A stretch of DNA of 64,000 nucleotides from CAWAYR01 sp050250875 (GCA_050250875.1 JBFWNV010000001.1:1612001-1676000); one strand, 5' to 3'. Shown: positions 8,368 through 17,208, counted from the first letter of the stretch. The notes: generated from the letters alone by a model not told the origin. Translations and numbers: made by a program.

Positions 8368-8417
8368 ATGATATCGACGGGTCGGGACCGGTCAAATACC
8401 CTGATGTGGGTACGGTG
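8368..8417 (-). promoter_or_regulatory. Promoter with palindromic operator (site E) of the MFS/GalB/GalC operon
   Basis: On the minus strand TTGACC (8390-8395) is followed after 16 bp by TATCAT (8368-8373). Directly upstream and abutting the -35 box is the dyad TACCC-N6-GGGTA (core 8397-8412). It has perfect 5-bp arms and the same 16-bp length as the cores at sites A-D. The -10 box lies about 40 nt before the ATG at 8329. Confidence 0.7.
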
Positions 8418-8509
8418 GCGAGGGCGACAGCCGCGCCGGGGTCCCGAACGGGCCGCTACAATGAGCGCATGATTGCCGGACTGGTCAGCGGCAGCGCGAG
8501 CGTCGCCGG

Positions 8510-9490
8510 ATGATCGACGGGTTCCGCCAAGTCAGGGCGTTCCTGGCGGTAGCACGGCTGCGCAGTTTCGTCCGCGCCGCCGTCGAACTGCACGTGTCGC
8601 AGCCGGCGCTGACAGTGCAGGTCCAGCAGCTCGAACGCACCCTCGGCGTGAAGCTGCTCGAACGGAACAACCGCCACGTCGCCCTCACCCAGGCCGGCGA
8701 GGACATGCTGATCCCGCTCGAACGTCTGATGATCGACGCCGAGGCGATCCTCGGCCGCGGTCGTGACCTGGCGACGCTGCGCCGCGGCATCCTCACCGTC
8801 GCTGCCGTGCCCACGGTCGCGGCGACGCTGCTGCCGCCGGTGCTGCGAGAGTTCGGCGCGGCGTTTCCCGGTATCTCGGTGCGAGTGCGCGACGACGTCG
8901 CGGCCAACTTCATAGACCTCGTGCGCGCCGCAGACGTCGACCTCGGCATCGGCGGCCACATCGCGTGCGACCCGACGATTACCAGCCTGGACCTGTTCGC
9001 CGATCCGATCTGCGTGTTCGCGCCGTTGCGGCATCCGCTGGCGACAAGGCGTCGCGTGACACTGCGCGACGTGATCGCCCACGACGTCATCATGCCGAGC
9101 CGGGCCCTGAGCATCCGTGCCACGGTCGAGAACGGTCTGCAGCAGCAGGGGCTGTCGATTCGTCCGATCTACGAGACGAATCACTTCTCGACCGCCGTGG
9201 GCATGGTCGACGCCGGGCTCGGCATCTCGATCCTGCCGCACATCGCCTTCGCCTGCTATCCGTCGAACAACGTCCGCTGCATCCCGCTCGCTCAGCCGCC
9301 GATGGATCGCCGAATGGTCATCGCGACCAAGGCGGGACGGCAGCTGCCGCCCGCGGTCGAAGCGTTCACGGCGATCCTGCACCGCCAGACCGCCGTCTAC
9401 ACGGCGACGCTGGCGCGGTGGAAGGCCGGCCGGCGCCACGAGGCGGGCGGCCGACGCGCCAACTCAGTCCTGGTCGACGACCGCGGCTGA
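8510..9490 (+). CDS. LysR-type transcriptional regulator
   Basis: A 326-residue LysR regulator. The N-terminal winged HTH spans about residues 2-60 (FRQVRAFLAVARLRSFVRAA, HVSQPALTVQVQQLERTLG, LLERNNRHVALTQAG). The effector domain of the periplasmic-binding fold follows (LRRGILTVAAVPTVAATLLP, VDLGIGGHI, GMVDAGLGISILPH). It is transcribed divergently from the MFS/GalB/GalC operon, the usual position of a LysR gene relative to its target. It converges on, and overlaps by 27 bp, the CoA-transferase gene. Its effector is unknown; an aromatic or oxoacid intermediate of the divergent operon is plausible. Confidence 0.92.
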   Translation: MIDGFRQVRAFLAVARLRSFVRAAVELHVSQPALTVQVQQLERTLGVKLLERNNRHVALTQAGEDMLIPLERLMIDAEAILGRGRDLATLRRGILTVAAVPTVAATLLPPVLREFGAAFPGISVRVRDDVAANFIDLVRAADVDLGIGGHIACDPTITSLDLFADPICVFAPLRHPLATRRRVTLRDVIAHDVIMPSRALSIRATVENGLQQQGLSIRPIYETNHFSTAVGMVDAGLGISILPHIAFACYPSNNVRCIPLAQPPMDRRMVIATKAGRQLPPAVEAFTAILHRQTAVYTATLARWKAGRRHEAGGRRANSVLVDDRG

Positions 9491-10738
9491 CGGCGGCGCG
9501 CAGACGCCGCGGGCGATCAGGTCGGCGATCTCGGCCGCGGCGTAGCCGGCCTCGCGCAGTATCTCCGGCCCGTGCGCGCCCAGCGCCGGGGGTGGCGAGA
9601 GGGCACTCGCCGGCGTCGCCGAGAACTCCAACGGCGGCCGCGGCACGGCCACGGTGCCGGCGTGTCCGGACAGCGCGACGTCCTCGAGCAGTCCTTGCGC
9701 TCGCACCTGGGGGTCTTCGAGCACCTGCAGGGCGTTCTGGATCGGCGCCGCCGGCACCTGGTGCTCGTCGAAGACCGCCTTCCAATGCGCGGTCGGTCGC
9801 TGTCCGAGTACCGCCAGGATCGCCAGTTCGAGCTCGGCCCGGTTCTGAACCCGGAGAACGTTGGTGGCATAGCGGGGCGCGGCGGCCCACTCCGGATGCC
9901 CCAGCGCCGTGGCGAAGCGCTTGAAGATCCGGTCGTTGGAGACGCCGATCATCAGCGGCCCATCCTCGGCTTCGAACGCCCCGTACGGATAGAACGAGGC
10001 GCCGCTGGCCCCGAACGACGGGTAGCGGCTGCCCTGAGGCACGGGGTTGGCGCCGGTGAACTGGGCACCGAGCAGATTGTGGAACATCAGCATCACGCCG
10101 GCCTCGAGCAGCGAGGTCCTGACCAGCTGGCCGCGGCCGGAACGGGCACGCTCGGCCAGCGCCGCCAGCACGCCGACGACGATCCACAGCCCGGCGCTGC
10201 CGTCAATGATCGGCACCCCGCTGCGCACCGGCGCCGAGTCGGGCCCGACACCGGTCACGCTCATGATGCCGCTGCGACCCTGCAGCAGCGCTTCGTAGCC
10301 CGGCCGCGCTGCGTCGGGACCGCGGGTTCCGAACGCCGACAGCGACGCATGGATCAGGCCGGGATTGTCGGCACGCAACGTCGCCTCGTCGAGCCCGAGC
10401 GCTGCCAGCTTGTCGCCGCGCATGTTCTCGACGATGACGTCGCAGTTGCGGGCCAGCCGCCGCACCACCTCGCGGCCGTCCGGGGTGGTGATATCGACGG
10501 CAATCGATCGCTTGCCGCGGTTCAGGGGCACGAACGCCGAGCCCCACTCGCCGAGGTGCGGCCCCATGTGGCGCGAATCGTCACCGCCGTCGATGCGCTC
10601 GATCTTGATGACGTCGGCGCCGAGATATCCGAGCACCAGTGCCGCCATCGGCCCGGCGATGATGGTGCTTAGATCGAGTACCCGCAGGCCGGCAAGCGGC
10701 GCGGCGGCAGACGACGTCGGGTCGCGTTCGGTAGGCAT
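9464..10738 (-). CDS. Class III CoA-transferase (CaiB/BaiF family)
   Basis: A 424-residue family III CoA-transferase. The N-terminal block LRVLDLSTIIAGPMAALVLG and the ADVIKIER strand are typical, followed by NRGKRSIAVDI and VIVENMRGDKLAALGL. The catalytic aspartate that forms the acyl anhydride is most likely Asp179 in VPIIDGSAGLW, aligned to the Asp of formyl-CoA transferase. The enzyme moves CoA between carboxylic acids without the ping-pong thioester of class I enzymes. It is alone on its strand and divergent from the SsuABC-type importer. A nearby crotonase-fold gene and carriers suggest activation of an imported carboxylic acid. Confidence 0.9.
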   Translation of the reverse strand: MPTERDPTSSAAAPLAGLRVLDLSTIIAGPMAALVLGYLGADVIKIERIDGGDDSRHMGPHLGEWGSAFVPLNRGKRSIAVDITTPDGREVVRRLARNCDVIVENMRGDKLAALGLDEATLRADNPGLIHASLSAFGTRGPDAARPGYEALLQGRSGIMSVTGVGPDSAPVRSGVPIIDGSAGLWIVVGVLAALAERARSGRGQLVRTSLLEAGVMLMFHNLLGAQFTGANPVPQGSRYPSFGASGASFYPYGAFEAEDGPLMIGVSNDRIFKRFATALGHPEWAAAPRYATNVLRVQNRAELELAILAVLGQRPTAHWKAVFDEHQVPAAPIQNALQVLEDPQVRAQGLLEDVALSGHAGTVAVPRPPLEFSATPASALSPPPALGAHGPEILREAGYAAAEIADLIARGVCAPPSAAVVDQD

Positions 10739-10777
10739 TCGCTGGTGATCGGCATTAGATTGCAGCCCATCGCGGCC

Positions 10778-10895
10778 TGTAAAATTGCATGTTCAAATCA
10801 CAGCATTCCGGCATCGCAATCAATCGCCACCGAGACAAACCGGCACCACGACTTCGCGAAGCCGGAATACTGCGATTCCAACTTTCGATTTTACA
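10778..10895. repeat. Imperfect inverted repeat, two 35-nt arms, in the 317-bp intergenic region
   Basis: The stretch 10739-11055 has no gene. It contains two 35-nt arms, 10778-10812 and the reverse complement of 10861-10895, identical at 28 of 35 positions and 48 bp apart. Both begin TGTAAAAT and end ATTCCGGC. A third, shorter relative of the same motif lies at 16321. The position between divergent CoA-transferase and ABC importer genes suits a pair of regulator binding sites. A small mobile (MITE-like) element is the alternative. Nothing else is recognisable in this gap. Confidence 0.6.
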
Positions 10896-11055
10896 AACCG
10901 GGGACGCGGCTTGTACCCTCCGGATTACCTGCCGTCGCGGCCGCACGGTGGCCAGCGTCTGCGCGCATCGGTCGAGGAATGGACGATCGTCGGCGACACG
11001 TCGCCCGGGCCGGCCGACGCGTTCTAGCCGCGGCCGCATCGACGGGACGACCGAT

Positions 11056-11865
11056 ATGAGTGCCCACGCAATCATGGCGTTCAGTGGCGTCGGGAAGTCG
11101 TTCGCGACGAAGACCGGCGAGATAGTCGCGACCCGAGACATCACGGTGGCGATTGACGAGGGCGAGATCATCGCCATCGTCGGCCCCTCGGGCTGTGGCA
11201 AAACGACGTTGCTCAACCTGGTCGCCGGGCTTATGCTGCCGAGCACCGGGACGGTCTTCTATCGCGGCGAGCGCGTCGACGCGATCAACGGCCGGACCGG
11301 CTACATGACGCAGAGCGATCACCTGCTGCCGTGGCGCGATGTCGCTAGCAACATCGGCGTGCCCATGGAGATTCGCGGCGTGCCGGCGGCGGAACGCAGC
11401 CGGCGGGTCGCCGAGCTGGTCGAGCTCGTCGGCCTGTCTGGCTTCGAACGCAGCTATCCGGCGGCGCTCTCCGGCGGGATGCGCAAGCGCACCGCGCTCG
11501 CCCGCCTGCTCGCCTACGATCCCGAGACGCTGCTCCTCGACGAGCCCTTCGCCGCCCTCGACGCCCAGCTGCGCTTGCGCATGCAGACCGAGCTCGTCGG
11601 GCTCAGCCGTCGGCTCAACAAGACGGTGCTGTTCGTCACCCACGACCTCGACGAGGCGGTGGCCGTCGGCGATCGGTGCCTGGTGTTTTCGGCGCGTCCG
11701 GGAACGATCCTGCACGACGTGCCGATCCCGCTGCCGCGCGACCGCGACATGCTCGCCCTGCGGTCCGACGCCGACTATCGGCTGCTCTGCGGGCGGCTGT
11801 GGGAGCACCTGGCCCCGGCGCTCGGCGCGGCCGATGGCGCCGGTCGCCGGCCGAAACGGCCATGA
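11056..11865 (+). CDS. ABC transporter ATP-binding protein, nitrate/sulfonate/taurine type
   Basis: A 269-residue ABC ATPase with Walker A GPSGCGKT (residues 43-50), a Q-loop in YMTQSDHLLPWR, signature LSGGMRKR, Walker B LLLDEPFAALD and switch histidine in FVTHDLDEAV. The DHLLPWRDVASNI region is characteristic of the SsuB/TauB group. The ATG at 11056 is chosen because upstream in-frame sequence runs through the AT-rich inverted-repeat region and has no family similarity. The stop overlaps the permease start by 4 bp (ATGA). It energises import with the next two genes. The substrate may be a carboxylate or aromatic rather than a sulfonate, since no desulfonation gene is nearby. Confidence 0.92.
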   Translation: MSAHAIMAFSGVGKSFATKTGEIVATRDITVAIDEGEIIAIVGPSGCGKTTLLNLVAGLMLPSTGTVFYRGERVDAINGRTGYMTQSDHLLPWRDVASNIGVPMEIRGVPAAERSRRVAELVELVGLSGFERSYPAALSGGMRKRTALARLLAYDPETLLLDEPFAALDAQLRLRMQTELVGLSRRLNKTVLFVTHDLDEAVAVGDRCLVFSARPGTILHDVPIPLPRDRDMLALRSDADYRLLCGRLWEHLAPALGAADGAGRRPKRP

Positions 11866-12629
11866 AGCTGCTGGCGGGACGGCTGCTGCTCGTCGGCGCA
11901 CTGCTGCTGGCGTGGGATCTGAGTGCTTCGACCTTCGCCGACGAGTTCTTCATCAGCCGGCCGCTCATCGTCGCCGTCAAGTTCTGGGAGTTGGTCGCCA
12001 GCGGCCGCCTCTTCTATCATGGTTGGATCACCGTGGTGGAAACCCTTGGGGGGTTCGTCTCGGGGTCGGTCGCCGGCATCGTGGTCGGGCTGCTGCTCGG
12101 ACGTAACGAGGGACTGGCCCGGCTGCTCGATCCGATCCTGATGGCGGTCAACAGCCTGCCGAAGGTGGCACTGGCACCGCTATTCATCATGTGGTTCGGC
12201 ATCGACATCGGGATGAAGGTCATCCTGACGGCGACCATCGTCTTCTTCCTGGTCTTCACCAACACCTACAACGGCGTCCGCAGCGTCGATGTGCAGCTGC
12301 TGGAGATCCTGCGGTTGATGGGCGCGCGGGAGCGGCACCTGGTCACCAAGGTAATCGTGCCGTCGGCCCTGCAATGGGTGTTCGCCGGACTACAGCTGTC
12401 GATTCCCTACGCGCTCATCGGGGCGGTGGTCGGCGAGATCATGGCCGCAAACCGCGGCCTCGGCTTCCTGCTGCAGGATGCCGCCGGGCAGCTCGACACC
12501 GGCGGTGTGTTCGCGGCGTTGCTGGCGATTGTCGTCTTAGCCTTGCTCCTGCAAGCGGGCGTGCGGCTGTGCGAGAGACGTCTCACACCGTGGCGCAGCG
12601 TTCCCGGCGGCCGGGAGGTCGCGGTCTAG
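11862..12629 (+). CDS. ABC transporter permease, SsuC/TauC family
   Basis: A 255-residue inner-membrane permease with about six transmembrane helices and the binding-protein-dependent transport signature (EILRLMGARERHLVTKVIVPSALQWVFAGL), whose EAA-like loop contacts the ATPase. The family pattern NSLPKVALAPLFIMWFG is clear. The start ATG 11862 overlaps the ATPase stop. The stop at 12629 directly abuts the GTG of the binding-protein gene, so the three genes form one operon in the order ATPase-permease-binding protein. Confidence 0.92.
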   Translation: MKLLAGRLLLVGALLLAWDLSASTFADEFFISRPLIVAVKFWELVASGRLFYHGWITVVETLGGFVSGSVAGIVVGLLLGRNEGLARLLDPILMAVNSLPKVALAPLFIMWFGIDIGMKVILTATIVFFLVFTNTYNGVRSVDVQLLEILRLMGARERHLVTKVIVPSALQWVFAGLQLSIPYALIGAVVGEIMAANRGLGFLLQDAAGQLDTGGVFAALLAIVVLALLLQAGVRLCERRLTPWRSVPGGREVAV

Positions 12630-13676
12630 GTGCCCGCGAACCGGCCGTCGAGGCCTACGAGCATCAGCTTCGTGGCGGTCGCCTTGGCCGCCGTTTCGAT
12701 GCTGGCCTGCGGCGGCCGTACCGCCGCGCACACCGTGAGCGTCGGGTTGCCCACCGAGGGCTTCTTCTATGTGCCGTTGTATCTGGCCATCGACGCCGGC
12801 TTCCTGGCGGCCGAGGGAATTGAGGCCGAGCTGGTCCAGTTCCGGGGGGGAGGCGCGTCGATCGCCGGTCTTGCCAGCGGCAGCGTGGAGTATTGCATCT
12901 GCGCGATCCACAACGCGATCAACGCGACGGTGAAAGGCAGCGATGTCACGCTGATCGGGACCATCACCGGTCAATACGCCAGCAACGTCGTGATCCGCGA
13001 GGACGTCGCCCAGCGCCTGGGCATCACCGCCGCCACGCCGGTGGCCGAGCGGCTGGCCGCGTTCCGGGGCCTCAAGATCGGCGCGACGGGCGTCGGCGGC
13101 GGCACCGACTTCCTGATTCGATATCTCGCTCGGAAAGCTAACCTCTCGCCCGAACGCGACTTTACCGTGCTGTTCCTCGGCGGCGCGGGCGCGGTCCTGT
13201 CGGCGTTCTCGCAGCGCCGGATCGACGCCTTCGTGTACTCGTCGCCGACGTCGGACATCGGACTGCTTCGCTACCGCGGCGTGCTGCTGCTCGACATGTC
13301 CCGCGGCGAGTTCGAAGATCTGCGCGACTATCCGTCGATGGCGCTCAGCGCGCGCAAGTCATGGCTCGACGCCAACCGCGACGTCTCGGTGCGACTGCTC
13401 CGGGCGCTGAGCAAGGCGACCCGGATGATCCACGACCAACCGGCCGAGGCGCAGCAGATCCTGCGCCGACGCTTCGGCGGGTTGCCGCCCGATGTCTACG
13501 AGGCCGCCTGGAACGCCAACGTCGTCGCTTACCCGATCACGCCGCGAGTCGAGGAGGCGAACGTGCAACGCGCGCTGGCCTTCCTCGCCGCGGTCCAGAA
13601 CCAGGAGATTCCCGGTGTTGCCAAGGACTACTTCGACAACACCTATGCCGACGCCGCCCTGGCGGACGTGAAATAG
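12630..13676 (+). CDS. ABC transporter substrate-binding lipoprotein, SsuA/NMT1-like
   Basis: A 348-residue solute-binding protein with a lipoprotein signal peptide (lipobox SMLAC, cysteine near residue 26). The mature part has the NMT1/SsuA fold: VSVGLPTEGFFYVPLYLAIDAGFLAAEGIEAELVQF, a GGASIAGLASGSVEY ligand loop and RIDAFVYSSPTSDIG. The GTG start directly follows the permease stop. Several positions of the taurine/sulfonate-binding pocket cannot be confirmed, so the ligand is left open. The gene converges on a dehydrogenase gene 12 bp downstream. Confidence 0.88.
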   Translation: MPANRPSRPTSISFVAVALAAVSMLACGGRTAAHTVSVGLPTEGFFYVPLYLAIDAGFLAAEGIEAELVQFRGGGASIAGLASGSVEYCICAIHNAINATVKGSDVTLIGTITGQYASNVVIREDVAQRLGITAATPVAERLAAFRGLKIGATGVGGGTDFLIRYLARKANLSPERDFTVLFLGGAGAVLSAFSQRRIDAFVYSSPTSDIGLLRYRGVLLLDMSRGEFEDLRDYPSMALSARKSWLDANRDVSVRLLRALSKATRMIHDQPAEAQQILRRRFGGLPPDVYEAAWNANVVAYPITPRVEEANVQRALAFLAAVQNQEIPGVAKDYFDNTYADAALADVK

Positions 13677-13688
13677 CAGCCAGCAGCG

Positions 13689-14639
13689 TCAGGGGTTCAG
13701 CACTCGGATCGGCGCGCCGTCGCGCCAGGCGCGGATGTTCTCGACCGTCTCGCGATAGAACATGCGCAGCGTGTCCTCGGTGACGAACCCGATGTGGGGC
13801 GTCGCCAGCACGTTGTCGAGCAACCGGAACGGGTGGCCACTGGGGAGCGGTTCGACGGCAAAGACATCGAGCGCCGCCCCGCCGATGCGGCGGAGCCGCA
13901 GGGCATCGATGAGCGCCGCCTCGTCGACCAGCGGACCGCGCGAGGTGTTGATCAGCAGCGCCGACGGCCGCATCAGTGCGAGTTCGTCGGCGCCGACGAT
14001 GCCACGGCTCCGATCGCTCAACACCAGGTGAATGGTCAGGATGTCCGCGGTCTCGAACAGTTCGGTCTTGGCAACCAGCGCGACGCCATGCTGCGCGGCG
14101 CGCTCCGCCGTCAGGTTCGGGCTCCAGGCGACGACCCGCATCCCGAACGCTTGACCGACGCGCGCGACCATGGCGCCGACCTTTCCAAGGCCCAGAACGC
14201 CAAGCGTCCGGCCCTGCAAGTCGCCGCCGACTGCGGTCTGCCACCCGCCCTGTGCGACCGACCACGCCTGACCGGGCACGTGGCGAAGCAGCGCCAAGAT
14301 CAGCGCCCAGGTCAGCACCGGCGCACCGAGCGACGGCGAACCCGTACCGCACACCATGATGCCGAGTTGACGCGCCGCCGTCATGTCGATCGACGCGTTG
14401 CGCATAGTCGTCGAGGCGATCAGCCTCAGGCGCGGCAACTGCTCAAGGATAACCCCCGGCAGCGGCGTCCGCTCACGCAGGACGCAGACTACATCGAAGG
14501 GGGCGAGCCGGGCGACGACGGCAGCGGGCTCAGCGAGATGATCGCGGAAGACGGTAACGGCTGCACCGTCTCCCAGCACATCCCAGTCGGCAAAATTCAG
14601 GGCGACGCCTTGATAGTCGTCGAGAATCGCGATGTTCAC
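13689..14639 (-). CDS. D-2-hydroxyacid dehydrogenase family protein
   Basis: A 316-residue NAD-dependent D-isomer-specific 2-hydroxyacid dehydrogenase. The Rossmann motif GLGKVG is at 150-155. The three catalytic residues are all present: Arg234 in NTSRGPLVDE, Glu263 in AVEPLPSGHP and His282 in ATPHIG. It starts with GTG at 14639. The N-terminal catalytic domain (IAILDDYQGVA, LRERTPLPG, TTMRNASIDM) resembles the phosphoglycerate-dehydrogenase-like branch found in catabolic clusters. It is convergent with the ABC importer and lies downstream of the M28-like gene on the same strand, with a 64-bp gap. Confidence 0.9.
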   Translation of the reverse strand: MNIAILDDYQGVALNFADWDVLGDGAAVTVFRDHLAEPAAVVARLAPFDVVCVLRERTPLPGVILEQLPRLRLIASTTMRNASIDMTAARQLGIMVCGTGSPSLGAPVLTWALILALLRHVPGQAWSVAQGGWQTAVGGDLQGRTLGVLGLGKVGAMVARVGQAFGMRVVAWSPNLTAERAAQHGVALVAKTELFETADILTIHLVLSDRSRGIVGADELALMRPSALLINTSRGPLVDEAALIDALRLRRIGGAALDVFAVEPLPSGHPFRLLDNVLATPHIGFVTEDTLRMFYRETVENIRAWRDGAPIRVLNP

Positions 14640-14703
14640 GGCACGAGACTACTTGAGCGGCGTGGATCGCGCCAAGCCTCCCGAGTCCTTCCCCTGTCGT
14701 CGG

Positions 14704-16263
14704 CTACTGGCCGGCGCGCGCGGTCGAGGGCAGCGGTGCGGCGACGATGTCCTTGAGATCCAGCTTGTTGGTCTCGTCGATGATCTTGGCGTAGGCCCGG
14801 GTGAGCTGCTCGAGCGACGCTGCCGGGATCACCTCTGGGGTGTCGCGGTCGGAGTGATAGAAATCGCTCGACACGATCGACATGATCGACGGTGCGTCTC
14901 GCCACACCTGCCCCATGTCGCCGCTTGCTGCTGGCTCCATGCGGTGCATGATCGACACTCCGAAGGTCTTGTAGGCGTTCAGGGAGAGCGCCGCCAGCTT
15001 GGGGCTGCCGTGCACGAACCAGCGGCGTGGCTGGGTGGCGGTGGTCGGCCGCATCTCGCCCTCCCAGATCGACAGCGCCAGCGGTGAGGCATGCTCGGCG
15101 TTGATCATCAGCGCCGTCTTCGCCAGGACCGTGTCGCGGTTGTCGTGCATCCACTTGACCCCGAGCGATCCGGCGTGATGGCCTGACGTGGTGACGAACT
15201 TGAGGGTGCGCCGCCGCTGCGTCTGCGGAACCTTGGCATAGTGCTCGGCCAGCGCCACCATCACGGCCATGCCCGAGGCGTTGTCCGACGCGGCCTGGAA
15301 ATAGCCGTCATGGTGCGAGAACACGATGATGTCCTCGTCGGTCGTCCCCGGCAGCTGGCCCCAGACGTTCGAGTCTTTCAGGCCGGGCCGCATCTCGGTC
15401 GCCAGCGCCATCCTGGCGCGGACGACCCCGCCCGTCTCCAGCATCTCGCGAATTGCCTTGCCGTCCTCGTTGCCGATGGTCAGGTGCGGAATCCTCACGC
15501 CGCTGGCGCCGGCCTGGTAGATCCAGTTGCCGAAGTACGACAGGTTGACGAGGATCGCGGCGGCGCCCTTGGCTTCGGCCCGCGTGATCGCGCCGTTCCA
15601 GATTGCCGAGTGATCGCTGACGCGCGGTGTCATGATGCTTTCGATCAGCACCGCCTTGCCCTTGACGTCGCGGCCCATGAAGTCGGCTTCGGCGCCGAGG
15701 CCGACCCACACCACCTCCAGATCGAGGCCGCCCGCCGGCGTGCCCGCCGACCCGACCGTCGGCATGACGCTCGCCGGCGTGATCGTCTTGCCACCGCCGG
15801 TCACCGACAGGCTCCACGACGTCGTGAACCACTGCGGCGGCAGGTCGAACGGCTGGTAGCGGATGTCCTGCAGGCCGAGCTGCCGGAACCTGTCCTCGAC
15901 CCATTTCTCGCTCATGTGGTCGTACTCGGTGCCGGCGATACGCCCCCACCACTTGTTGCCGTCGGCCTTGCTCTTGAGAGAGATGGCGACGACTTCCTTC
16001 AGATAGCCCTTGATGCGCTCGCCGTCGATGTCGGCGTAGGCCTTCTCGGCGGCCGGCAGCGGGAAGCGGACGAAGGTGGTGTCGTCCAGCGGGAACCCAT
16101 GCGCACGAGGCTCGGAGCTGCCGCGCGGCCAGGTATAGGGCTGGCGCTTGCTCGGCTGGTTTCGTCCCACCTGGCCGGTGGCGATCCCGGTGGTCCAGAT
16201 CGCCGCGCCACTGACGGCGACGGAGAGCACAACGAACAACACGCGGCGATGTCTCGATGTCAT
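14704..16263 (-). CDS. Exported M28-like peptidase with PA domain; catalytic Glu pair replaced
   Basis: A 519-residue protein with a signal peptide or membrane anchor (hydrophobic residues 8-27), a PA domain around residues 180-285 (VWVGLGAEADFMGRDVKGKAVLI, GAAAILVNL) and a C-terminal M28 zinc-peptidase fold from about 300. M28 ligands visible are His317/His318-Asp319 in SHHDG, Asp327 in SDNASG and the late His in SSDFYHSDRD. Where active M28 enzymes have a Glu-Glu pair, this protein has His362-His363 (TTSGHHAGSLG). That suggests altered metal binding or a non-peptidase role. ATG 16263 has a strong GGAGG Shine-Dalgarno; frame further upstream is not needed. The function is uncertain. Confidence 0.8.
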   Translation of the reverse strand: MTSRHRRVLFVVLSVAVSGAAIWTTGIATGQVGRNQPSKRQPYTWPRGSSEPRAHGFPLDDTTFVRFPLPAAEKAYADIDGERIKGYLKEVVAISLKSKADGNKWWGRIAGTEYDHMSEKWVEDRFRQLGLQDIRYQPFDLPPQWFTTSWSLSVTGGGKTITPASVMPTVGSAGTPAGGLDLEVVWVGLGAEADFMGRDVKGKAVLIESIMTPRVSDHSAIWNGAITRAEAKGAAAILVNLSYFGNWIYQAGASGVRIPHLTIGNEDGKAIREMLETGGVVRARMALATEMRPGLKDSNVWGQLPGTTDEDIIVFSHHDGYFQAASDNASGMAVMVALAEHYAKVPQTQRRRTLKFVTTSGHHAGSLGVKWMHDNRDTVLAKTALMINAEHASPLALSIWEGEMRPTTATQPRRWFVHGSPKLAALSLNAYKTFGVSIMHRMEPAASGDMGQVWRDAPSIMSIVSSDFYHSDRDTPEVIPAASLEQLTRAYAKIIDETNKLDLKDIVAAPLPSTARAGQ

Positions 16264-16320
16264 GCCTGCCTCCTGACTGTCGCTTCGTACCATCGCGAGC
16301 CTAGGGGCCGATCGTCGCGA

Positions 16321-16356
16321 TGTAAAATCGATTGTTCAGAACACAGTCTTTTCACA
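16321..16356. promoter_or_regulatory. Dyad motif related to the 10.8-kb inverted repeat
   Basis: The motif starts TGTAAAAT at 16321 and matches 21 of the first 26 bases of the arm at 10778. It contains the perfect palindrome TGTTCAGAACA (16334-16344), flanked by TGTAAAA on the left and TTTTCACA on the right, so a longer dyad is present. It lies between divergent genes (starts 16263 minus and 16419 plus), as expected of an operator. Confidence 0.5.
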
Positions 16357-16418
16357 ATGCGAATGAGCGATTCCGTGCCGTAGGGGTAGCATCGCCACCG
16401 CCACGTCCGGAGACTGCG

Positions 16419-17201
16419 ATGACCGTCGAACGGTTCGGTGACGTTTCGTTCCAGCGACAGGGGCGGGTCGGGCTCGTCGAGCTGCATCGCCCGCCTCACA
16501 ACTATTTCGACGCCGCGCTCTTGCGCCACCTCGGCGAGGCGTTCTCGGCCGCCGCCGACGATGGCGAGTGCCGGGCGATCGTGCTGTGCGCCGAAGGCCG
16601 GTCGTTCTGCGCCGGCACCGATTTCACGAGCCGCGGCGACGGCGCCGCCGACGACCATACCCGCGCCGCCCGCCTCTACGACGAAGCGGCGAAGCTGTTC
16701 GCGGTGAGGACGCCGGTCGTGGCGGCGATCCACGGGCCTGCCGTCGGTGGCGGCCTCGGCCTGGCGCTCGTCGCCGACTTCCGCGTCGCCTCGCCCGAGG
16801 CCCGCTTCAGCGCCAACTTCGTCCGCATCGGCATCCATCCGGGATTCGCGCTCACCGCCACGCTGCCGCGGGTCATCGGCACGCAGCGCGCCAGCCTGCT
16901 CTTCTACACCGGCCGCCGAATCGACGGCGCGCAGGCCATCGCCTGGGGGCTGGTCGACGCGCTGGCTCCGGCCGAGACCCTGCGCGAGACGGCGGTCGCG
17001 CTGGCGGCCGAGATCGGCGAAGCCGCGCCTCTGGCCGTGCAGTCCACGCGCGCGACGATGCGCCGCGATCTGCAGGCCGCGGTGGCGGCGCAGCTCGCCC
17101 TCGAGCTCGCCGAGCAGACGCGGCTGCGTCGCACCGACGATCACCGCGAGGGCGTGCGAGCGGTGAGCGAGCGGCGGCCGGCCCGCTTCACCGGTCGCTG
17201 A
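16419..17201 (+). CDS. Enoyl-CoA hydratase/isomerase (crotonase) family protein
   Basis: A 260-residue crotonase-fold protein. The oxyanion-hole region is clear (AEGRSFCAGTDFTSRG and AAIHGPAVGGGLGLAL). The two glutamates used by classical enoyl-CoA hydratases are not at their usual places. The first is in a GGGLGLAL context and the second in NFVRIGIHPG, where LPE is normal. A different chemistry such as isomerisation, hydrolysis or decarboxylation is therefore possible. The ATG at 16419 has a GGAG Shine-Dalgarno; 29 in-frame upstream codons run through the operator-like region and are rejected. The gene converges on the PQQ dehydrogenase. Confidence 0.85.
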   Translation: MTVERFGDVSFQRQGRVGLVELHRPPHNYFDAALLRHLGEAFSAAADDGECRAIVLCAEGRSFCAGTDFTSRGDGAADDHTRAARLYDEAAKLFAVRTPVVAAIHGPAVGGGLGLALVADFRVASPEARFSANFVRIGIHPGFALTATLPRVIGTQRASLLFYTGRRIDGAQAIAWGLVDALAPAETLRETAVALAAEIGEAAPLAVQSTRATMRRDLQAAVAAQLALELAEQTRLRRTDDHREGVRAVSERRPARFTGR

Positions 17202-17208
17202 CGCCGGC

